Below are positions 5,855 through 10,523 of a stretch of DNA of 10,523 nucleotides, one piece after another. The position numbers and the translations under genes were made by a program. The stretch's first letter is position 1. Each line of letters opens with the position of its first letter. Below the pieces are notes generated by a model. It made no database searches. It had not been told where the DNA came from and saw nothing but the letters and a program-made list of their open reading frames with translations. This DNA is from Desulfobacteraceae bacterium. Lineage in GTDB: Bacteria; Desulfobacterota; DSM-4660; Desulfatiglandales; B25-G16. The stretch is from NCBI GenBank assembly GCA_028572035.1, contig JAPVWE010000027.1, positions 1 through 10,523 of the forward strand, read 5' to 3'.

Positions 5855-7833
5855 TTTGCTAACTCAAGGAGAAGCACATCATCCCAGGGATCTGATCTTT
5901 TGACAACCACCTTTATGTGTTCACCCAGTGATAACTCAGGACCGGTGGCTGTTGGAAGGTCAGCAACGAGAAGAAAATCGGTTAATATTATCAAATATTT
6001 ATATCTGAGTTTTTGGAAAACAATAGCATTGAAACTATGATTTATCAGCCCTGCAACGTATTTCAGTGTCCAATACCTGATCTGGTTCCTCTTCATTAAA
6101 TCAATATCCCTTAATGTCTGCTGTATCAATATAGTCAACTCTTTGAGCCTTGATTCTGTATAAACAGGCCCTTTCTTGAGCAGGGCGGAATGGATTTGCC
6201 TCTGTACAAGCAGGTCCATATATCTTCTTAGGGGGGAGGTTGCATTGGTGTAGACATCAACTCCGAGACCAGAATGTTGTTGCGGTATTGTATCTATAAA
6301 AAGAGGGTGTAGTCTGCGTCTTTGCTGAAATACATAATAGATATAGTTAGATTCATCAGTGGATAGCCTCTCTTGAGGTGGTTCCTGACTCCTGTAAAGG
6401 ATAGGCAGGGCTGTCTCAGAGGCAAATCTTGCTGCCAGCCAGTTATATAGAATCATACATTCCGAGACAATCGTCCTTGCAGGGGTTTCCTGTTCTATGA
6501 GTCTAATTTGTATATCTGAGTTATCGTCAAATTCAAAATGGATCTCTGGCAGAGGGATAAGTAGTGCTCCGTTAACAGTCCTCTCTTGCCGAAGGGCCTG
6601 AGTCAACTGGTAGAGGGCCAAAAGAACTGGATCACCAGTATATGCTGCATTTACCTGATCATAGGTAAGTTGTTCCTCCACTCTTACAATGGCAGGTATA
6701 AAACGATAGTTGTTAATGTTCCAACCCTTATCAAAATCTACCATCAGGGATATAGCCAACCTGTTGAAACCCTTTACCAGACTTAATGCATTATTGGAAA
6801 GGCTTGAAGGGAACATAGGGATCTGATTAGCCGGGAGGTAGATGGAGCTTGCCCTTATGCAGGCCTCCTTATCGAGATGCTCATCAACCTGGATAAATGG
6901 AGATAGATCGGTAATATGAATGCCGAGCCTATGGCCTCCATCAATGGGCTGCAAGCTTAATGCATCATCAAAATCCCTGGTGAGTGGCCCATCAATGGTG
7001 AAGATAGACAGATCTGTCAAGTCTTCCCGATCCGATGAGTCTATCTCTTTTCTTATTACTATATCTGCCTCCTTAAGCACGGGCTCATTAAAATCGATCC
7101 TTGTCTTAAGCCTATGAAGATCAAGATTCTCGTGTTCACCCCATATATCCAGCTTTACTAATAGGTGGCGTGCCCGATCTATATCCTTGATTCCAGCCCG
7201 GGAAAACATCTCCTTACCCACTTTAAGATCCGGGGCATCCCTCCCATAAAGGGCAAGTTGAACAAGTATTTCAATAATCTTTTCCTTGAGAGGCGGATCC
7301 TCAGGGTACCTATCATTGATCACCTGCTTAAGGAAGTTTGCCCCTTCAGTAATCTCCCTTTCTCTTAATTCAGCTGCTTCTGTGGCTTTTCTTATTTGTT
7401 CCACTTTATCTGGACTATTTGGGATAAAATAGTCATCTTTCATCTTGAAGTAGACCTTGTCGGCAAAAAGGGCCCTGACCAGAGCAGATATATGATCATC
7501 GGTGACATTGTCACCAAAGGAAAGCTGTGCAAGATATTCATAGGTAAAGGTCTCATTTTCCTCGCGCGTGAGTTCCCATAGATCTTGAACGGGCACCTTT
7601 GCCATGTAATCGGTGCGTCTCTTCTCAGCCATTTTCAACTTATTTAGCAATTCCTCCCTTAACCCGGAGATATTTAATGTGGTAGATGAAATGAGGAGGG
7701 CCCTTTTGGGAGAAATACTCACCTCGTGGTTAGAGGGGGTTAAAAGCTGGAGCTTACTTCCCCTATCTTTCAGACAGACAGACAGTACGATTTTCCTCTG
7801 ATCAATGTATTCAATAATCTTTCCCTCAGCCAT
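5851..7833 (-). CDS. RNase II/RNase R-family 3'-5' exoribonuclease (RNB domain)
   Basis: Processive, Mg-dependent 3'-to-5' RNA hydrolase of the cytosol. The RNB catalytic core spans about residues 268-590. The metal-binding aspartates are in TIDGPLTRDFDDALSL: Asp281, Asp287, Asp289 and Asp290, the same spacing as Asp201/207/209/210 of E. coli RNase II. The block ATSPLRRYMDLLVQRQ (531-546) matches the conserved RNB end motif with its catalytic arginine region. A small beta domain at about 5-50 and helical/winged-helix-like parts up to about 240 replace the usual paired cold-shock domains. A compact S1-like domain fills about 598-658. At 660 residues it is shorter than typical RNase R and resembles the compact RNase II forms of cyanobacteria and Deinococcus; II versus R cannot be settled here. 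SD AAGGA lies six bases before the ATG; the upstream kptA-like gene ends 19 bases away. Last gene of the minus operon. Confidence 0.9.
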   Translation of the reverse strand: MAEGKIIEYIDQRKIVLSVCLKDRGSKLQLLTPSNHEVSISPKRALLISSTTLNISGLREELLNKLKMAEKRRTDYMAKVPVQDLWELTREENETFTYEYLAQLSFGDNVTDDHISALVRALFADKVYFKMKDDYFIPNSPDKVEQIRKATEAAELREREITEGANFLKQVINDRYPEDPPLKEKIIEILVQLALYGRDAPDLKVGKEMFSRAGIKDIDRARHLLVKLDIWGEHENLDLHRLKTRIDFNEPVLKEADIVIRKEIDSSDREDLTDLSIFTIDGPLTRDFDDALSLQPIDGGHRLGIHITDLSPFIQVDEHLDKEACIRASSIYLPANQIPMFPSSLSNNALSLVKGFNRLAISLMVDFDKGWNINNYRFIPAIVRVEEQLTYDQVNAAYTGDPVLLALYQLTQALRQERTVNGALLIPLPEIHFEFDDNSDIQIRLIEQETPARTIVSECMILYNWLAARFASETALPILYRSQEPPQERLSTDESNYIYYVFQQRRRLHPLFIDTIPQQHSGLGVDVYTNATSPLRRYMDLLVQRQIHSALLKKGPVYTESRLKELTILIQQTLRDIDLMKRNQIRYWTLKYVAGLINHSFNAIVFQKLRYKYLIILTDFLLVADLPTATGPELSLGEHIKVVVKRSDPWDDVLLLELAN

Positions 7834-7852
7834 AAAAAATCCTTAACCCGCT

Positions 7853-8626
7853 TTACATGATAAAAGGTTTACTACCTATGGGTACAGGTCCCCGTATCCT
7901 CTTTCTTTTTCTGCCTTTTTTAACCTCTTCTTTCCATCCGATTCCTTTTTTGGCCTTCTTTCGCCGTTTGAGATCAGGATCCATTTCTACTTTCAGAATA
8001 AAGGAACCTGGAGCTTCTTCTCTTTCTTTCTTCGGGATTTCTTGTCTGGAAGGTAGCTCTTTCGGCAATGGTGGACCGCTAATAAACTGAACCGGAACCC
8101 TATCTGCCAGATAGAGGGAGTCGCCAAAATGATAAAAGGTTATCCCATTCTCAATGGCACTTCCAGCACTTATCTCTAAGATAATTGGTTTTGGATCTAA
8201 CCGGCGTGCAATACGGATGGCAAGATCTCTATCTTTTGTCATCACTATATGCTCCTTGGATCCTGGCAGTAGACCAGATTTAAGAATATAGGGGTATGCC
8301 TTTCTTTTGACTCCCTTAAATAGGATTTTTGAAAGGGGAGCAAGGTCTTTCTCTTTTTCTACCGGACAAAAGTCCCGCTTCGTGGATCTGATCTTTTTCC
8401 CATCAATCTCAAAGATGCCATCTCTATCGTGTAGCAGAACCTCTCTTACGTGGGATTCCCGAACATAGGCCATATTGGGTTCTTCATTAATGGCGTTTAG
8501 AAATTCTTTGATGGTTATGTATCCCTCTTTATCAGGGACAAGGCCAAATTCATCCGGCCTGTTTCCTAATATGTAGCTCATTAAACGACTTAGATTAGCT
8601 ACCTTTCTTTTATATTTCTTTGCCAC
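7853..8626 (-). CDS. kptA: Divergent RNA 2'-phosphotransferase (KptA/Tpt1) family protein with basic C-terminal tail
   Basis: Tpt1/KptA enzymes transfer an RNA 2'-phosphate to NAD+. The family outline is clear: LSRLMSYILGNRPDEFGL (12-29), EGYITIKEFL (34-43), KKIRSTKRDF (77-86), ILFKGVKRKAYP (101-112), SGLLPG, KEHIVMT, then FYHFGDSLYLADRVPVQFI (164-182). Classical catalytic residues are mostly absent: the LRH arginine and histidine read Gly21-Asn22, QGHS reads KRDF, and HGT reads KGV. Arg80 and one of Arg141/142 may remain. After about residue 185 comes a 70-residue tail rich in Lys/Arg (for example LKRRKKAKKG), likely RNA binding. It may be a distinct subfamily or inactive as a transferase. 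The start is GTG with only a weak AAGAAAG site; the upstream gene ends 12 bases away. It lies between an NAD-precursor enzyme and an exoribonuclease. Confidence 0.78.
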   Translation of the reverse strand: MAKKYKRKVANLSRLMSYILGNRPDEFGLVPDKEGYITIKEFLNAINEEPNMAYVRESHVREVLLHDRDGIFEIDGKKIRSTKRDFCPVEKEKDLAPLSKILFKGVKRKAYPYILKSGLLPGSKEHIVMTKDRDLAIRIARRLDPKPIILEISAGSAIENGITFYHFGDSLYLADRVPVQFISGPPLPKELPSRQEIPKKEREEAPGSFILKVEMDPDLKRRKKAKKGIGWKEEVKKGRKRKRIRGPVPIGSKPFIM

Positions 8627-8638
8627 TGAGTTTCTTTC

Positions 8639-9802
8639 TTAGATTCTTAATTCCACCTTGCTCAACTGCTGTAAAACAAATTCCCTGATCTGGAAAGGTT
8701 TAGGTAAGGGATAGAGCAAATTGCCTTTAGAGACAAATGGCACCAAGATCTCTTCCTCAAGGCCTCCGCATGAGCACCTTCCCGGGCTTTCTTCCACCGG
8801 ACAGACCCTTGTCTTAAGACACTCCTTACATCGTAGCACCCTCTTGCTCCCTGACATCTTTCCTCTTTTGGCTAAGGGATGACCATCTATCTCTATTATA
8901 TCCATAGAAAAGTCTACTACCCGTGCATTGCTTATCGCAGTTCCAACGCCATAGGCATCTGCCAGTAGATTGTATTTTTCTATATCCATTTCATCAATGC
9001 CACCACTCAGAAAAAGCTTTACTTGCTTGTATCCCCTGAGATCAAGCTCCCATCTAACCTCTTTCATGATCTCCAGGAAATCCCCCCTTCTGCTACGCGG
9101 TGTATCAAGCCGAACGGCATAGAGTCTATCACCCAGCTCCCCTGCTACATTGAGGGCCTCTATCTTTTCATCGTTAAAGGTGTCTATCAGGCTTACCCTT
9201 CTGACCCCTGGTTCAATGACCTCATCAAATGCCTTGGTTGCCTTCACTGTATCGCCCATAATTAAGATGAGTGCATGGGGCATAGTCCCTACCGGTTCTT
9301 TTCCAATGAGTCTGGCTCCAAGGCCAACGGATACGCCATCACAGCCCCCTATATATGCATTTCTCTCTATCAAGGGGGCTATTGTCGGGTGTATCCTGCG
9401 AGCGCCAAAACTTATTACCTCTTTCTTGCCAGCTGCCTTTTTGCACCTGGCAGCCATGGTAGCTATACCAGATGCCTGACATATAAGGCCAAGGAGTGTT
9501 GTCTCATACTGGCCGAAGTCGAGATACTTTCCGCTGATCTCCATTACAGGTAGCTTTGTGCCGAATATGGTTCCCTCTTTCATCATCCTAACATCGACTG
9601 GAAGATCTTTTAAGACTTCAGCGCATTCCTCAACCCCTGCAAGTACTGCCCAGGGCCAATTTGATGGGAAGACATGAGCTACAACCTCTGCCCTCACATG
9701 CAAATCTATGCCTTTGGCCTGCAAGATCTGCTTGGTCCTGTCAAAATAGATATCTGTAACCAGGCCTTCTTTTACCTCTTTCCAGGTAGCAGTATGGATC
9801 AA
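8639..9802 (-). CDS. pncB: Nicotinate phosphoribosyltransferase, archaeal-type with zinc knuckle
   Basis: Cytosolic enzyme of the NAD salvage (Preiss-Handler) pathway: nicotinate + PRPP (+ATP) gives nicotinate mononucleotide. The type II PRTase fold shows TDIYFDRT (16-23), FGARRIHP (132-139), GGCDGVSVGLG (152-162), GTMPHAL (172-178) with His176 as the expected phosphorylated histidine, DTFNDE (207-212), VRLDTPRSRRGD (230-241) and LSGGID (265-270). The C-terminus carries cysteines 325, 328, 334, 343 and 345 (CKEC...RCSCGG), a zinc-knuckle like that of the Thermoplasma acidophilum enzyme. At 387 residues it matches this shorter form rather than E. coli PncB. The TTG start is fixed by the strong SD AAAGGAG (9810-9816) with a 7-base spacer; the nearby ATG at 9809-9807 is out of frame. 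First gene of the minus operon, behind a clear promoter. Confidence 0.93.
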   Translation of the reverse strand: MIHTATWKEVKEGLVTDIYFDRTKQILQAKGIDLHVRAEVVAHVFPSNWPWAVLAGVEECAEVLKDLPVDVRMMKEGTIFGTKLPVMEISGKYLDFGQYETTLLGLICQASGIATMAARCKKAAGKKEVISFGARRIHPTIAPLIERNAYIGGCDGVSVGLGARLIGKEPVGTMPHALILIMGDTVKATKAFDEVIEPGVRRVSLIDTFNDEKIEALNVAGELGDRLYAVRLDTPRSRRGDFLEIMKEVRWELDLRGYKQVKLFLSGGIDEMDIEKYNLLADAYGVGTAISNARVVDFSMDIIEIDGHPLAKRGKMSGSKRVLRCKECLKTRVCPVEESPGRCSCGGLEEEILVPFVSKGNLLYPLPKPFQIREFVLQQLSKVELRI

Positions 9803-9809
9803 CTTTCAT

Positions 9810-9816
9810 CTCCTTT
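9810..9816 (-). promoter_or_regulatory. Shine-Dalgarno site fixing the TTG start of pncB
   Basis: Read on the minus strand, AAAGGAG is followed by seven bases and then TTG (9802-9800). The ATG within those seven bases is not in the pncB frame, so TTG is the only sensible start. Confidence 0.8.
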
Positions 9817-9839
9817 ACTAACCCTACTCACTTACGGGT

Positions 9840-9868
9840 ATTAAACCTACCAACAAAAATTATGTCAA
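9840..9868 (-). promoter_or_regulatory. Sigma70-type promoter of the pncB-kptA-RNase operon
   Basis: On the minus strand, a perfect -35 box TTGACA (9868-9863) is separated by exactly 17 bp from TTTAAT (9845-9840), one mismatch from consensus. Transcription would start near 9833, giving a leader of about 30 nt that contains the SD at 9816-9810. This is the best promoter match in the window. Confidence 0.78.
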
Positions 9869-9917
9869 CTTTTTATTGGTCACGTTCAAAACTTGATTGT
9901 ATAGGAAATCCCTTTTT

Positions 9918-10005
9918 GGACGCAGATGAACGCAGATTGTAAAGATTTTAAATATAAAGAGCTAATAAAATAATTACCTGCGGATATCAGCGAAAATCTG
10001 CGTCC
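9918..10005. repeat. GGACGCAGAT inverted repeat, MITE/REP-like
   Basis: GGACGCAGAT (9918-9927) and ATCTGCGTCC (9996-10005) are perfect 10-bp inverted arms around an AT-rich 68-bp centre. The left side repeats ACGCAGAT in tandem (9920-9927 and 9930-9937). The right side has the related words CTGCGGAT and ATCAGCG. This arrangement recalls short non-coding palindromic elements scattered through many bacterial genomes; only one copy is in this window. Confidence 0.6.
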
Positions 10006-10047
10006 TAATTTGAGGCGTTATGCCGCGCCATACTTCTGGTCAGGTCC

Positions 10048-10063
10048 TGTCAAAGTTTTGACA
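10048..10063. promoter_or_regulatory. 16-bp palindrome, candidate operator
   Basis: TGTCAAAGTTTTGACA has perfect 7-bp arms around a 2-base centre, the size and symmetry of a homodimeric repressor site. It lies 265 bp before the PEP synthase start and about 180 bp upstream of the pncB promoter. The regulator is unknown. The right arm contains TTGACA, so it could also act as a -35 box, but no -10 at the right distance was found. Confidence 0.4.
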
Positions 10064-10144
10064 TATGATCCTACTTTCCTGTCCGCGCTTTTCCCCGTAA
10101 GCTCAAAAGTCTTTCATTGCTTTTAATCAGAGTTCGTATCCTAT

Positions 10145-10153
10145 TGATATAAT
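10145..10153 (+). promoter_or_regulatory. Extended -10 promoter candidate for ppsA
   Basis: TGATATAAT is a perfect TGnTATAAT extended -10 element 174 bp upstream of the ppsA start codon. There is no convincing -35 box, as is often true of extended -10 promoters. It would give a leader of about 170 nt. Confidence 0.4.
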
Positions 10154-10210
10154 TCATATCTTTTGATTGTCCGTGTAAGCGTATCGCGATCTGTCCAGGT
10201 TGGCATGTGT

Positions 10211-10238
10211 ATTGCTCAAAAAACGAGGAATGAGTAAT
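10211..10238. promoter_or_regulatory. Inverted repeat overlapping a -35 box
   Basis: ATTGCTCA (10211-10218) and TGAGTAAT (10231-10238) are inverted arms with one mismatch (a G-U pair in RNA) and a 12-base centre. The right arm touches the TTGACA at 10238-10243. It could be an operator for the ppsA promoter or chance. Confidence 0.3.
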
Positions 10239-10263
10239 TGACAACCCCCCTTTTTTATATAAT
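10238..10263 (+). promoter_or_regulatory. TTGACA/TATAAT promoter candidate with a C6T6 spacer for ppsA
   Basis: TTGACA (10238-10243) and TATAAT (10258-10263) are both perfect consensus hexamers but only 14 bp apart, shorter than the usual 16-18. The spacer is almost entirely CCCCCCTTTTTT (10245-10256). The start codon is 65 bp downstream of the -10. Activity as written is doubtful; a tract-length change could alter it. Confidence 0.4.
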
Positions 10264-10327
10264 GATGTGTGAAACAATCGACCATCAACAAGGCCCTATA
10301 AGAGCCCCTTAATGAAAGGAGACAGCT

Positions 10328-10523
10328 ATGGCACCAGATAGAGAAGAGAAACTTATCCTGTGGTTTGATGAGATCAGCGTAAATGATGTCCCCCTGGTGG
10401 GAGGCAAGAACGCATCCCTTGGTGAGATGTACCAGAAACTCACCTCTAAAGGGGTAAATATCCCAGGGGGCTTTGCCATAACTGCCTATGCCTATCGCTA
10501 CCTCATTAAAGAGGCTCAAATAG
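10328..10523 (+). CDS. ppsA: Phosphoenolpyruvate synthase, N-terminal part (cut by window end)
   Basis: Sixty-five codons are open from ATG to the window edge with no stop. The product begins MAPDREEKLILWFDEIS and continues with PLVGGKNASLGEMY (22-35) and IPGGFAITAYAYRYLI (45-60). These are the conserved first blocks of the PEP synthase/pyruvate phosphate dikinase ATP-grasp nucleotide-binding domain. The W-F-D-E-I opening and GFAITAYAYR favour PEP synthase, which makes PEP, AMP and phosphate from pyruvate and ATP in gluconeogenesis. The start is supported by SD AAAGGAG (10315-10321) six bases upstream. The phosphohistidine and PEP-binding domains lie outside the window, so PEP synthase versus a related PEP-utilising enzyme is a judgement from these first blocks. 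Transcribed away from pncB. Confidence 0.88.
   Translation, partial: MAPDREEKLILWFDEISVNDVPLVGGKNASLGEMYQKLTSKGVNIPGGFAITAYAYRYLIKEAQI

Larger units (their letters stand above)
9803..10327. other. Divergent intergenic region, no gene seen
   Basis: These 525 bases separate pncB (minus) from the PEP synthase gene (plus). They contain, in order: the pncB SD and promoter, a 10-bp-arm inverted repeat (9918-10005), a 16-bp palindrome (10048-10063), an extended -10 site (10145-10153), an inverted repeat (10211-10238), and a TTGACA/TATAAT pair around a C6T6 tract (10238-10263). The minus-strand open frames here show no recognisable family, ribosome binding site or domain, and I do not call them genes. 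No tRNA or other recognisable RNA gene is seen. Confidence 0.7.

Noticed and set aside
9800..9809. ATG at 9809-9807 (minus) considered as the pncB start
   Set aside because: It is out of frame with the pncB coding sequence; TTG at 9802 is in frame and correctly spaced from AAAGGAG.
9918..10005. Repeated CGCAGAT words considered as a CRISPR remnant
   Set aside because: Units are too short, the spacing is irregular, and the arms are inverted rather than direct; no cas genes are nearby.
10071..10277. 68-codon minus-strand open frame in the intergenic region
   Set aside because: It covers both promoter-like sites, has no recognisable motif, and its start lies in the AT-rich promoter sequence without a clear SD.
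10154..10519. 121-codon minus-strand open frame across the start of ppsA
   Set aside because: It is antisense to the conserved PEP synthase N-terminus and its promoter region, shows no family features, and lacks a ribosome binding site.

Overview
The window is bacterial chromosome: moderate GC, short intergenic gaps, AGA/AGG arginine and ATA isoleucine codons common, SD-type ribosome binding sites, and TTG/GTG starts used beside ATG. Gene content (adenylosuccinate lyase, a Csd6/Csd4-like peptidoglycan-trimming pair, an archaeal-type nicotinate phosphoribosyltransferase with a zinc knuckle, a KptA-like protein, PEP synthase) and the dispersed-looking inverted repeats suggest a Gram-negative, probably a deltaproteobacterium/Desulfobacterota member. 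That placement is an inference from gene style, not proven.

Layout: (1) 1-267, non-coding, with an imperfect long inverted repeat and a small palindrome. (2) 268-5763, a tightly packed plus-strand run: purB, an unknown lipoprotein, a YkuD-fold L,D-transpeptidase/carboxypeptidase with two NTF2-like repeats (Csd6/Pgp2-like), an unknown single-pass membrane protein, and an M99/M14 zinc carboxypeptidase (Csd4/Pgp1-like). The reading frames overlap or nearly touch, so they probably form one operon. (3) About 5794-5854, a GC-rich stem-loop between the convergent gene sets. (4) 9802-5851, a minus-strand operon: nicotinate phosphoribosyltransferase, then a divergent KptA/Tpt1-like protein, then an RNase II/R-family exoribonuclease, with gaps of 12 and 19 nt. 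A good sigma70-type promoter precedes it. (5) 9803-10327, a divergent intergenic region with a GGACGCAGAT inverted repeat, a 16-bp palindrome and promoter-like sites. (6) 10328-end, the 5' end of phosphoenolpyruvate synthase, cut by the window edge.

Two groupings stand out. Genes 2-5 of the plus-strand run look like a periplasmic peptidoglycan-editing cassette. By analogy with Helicobacter/Campylobacter, the YkuD enzyme would trim tetrapeptide stems to tripeptides and the M99 enzyme tripeptides to dipeptides; the lipoprotein and membrane protein are candidate partners. In the minus-strand operon, an NAD-precursor enzyme is co-transcribed with a member of an NAD-dependent RNA-repair fold and an exoribonuclease. 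The KptA-like protein lacks most of the recognisable catalytic residues of classical Tpt1, so its activity is an open question.
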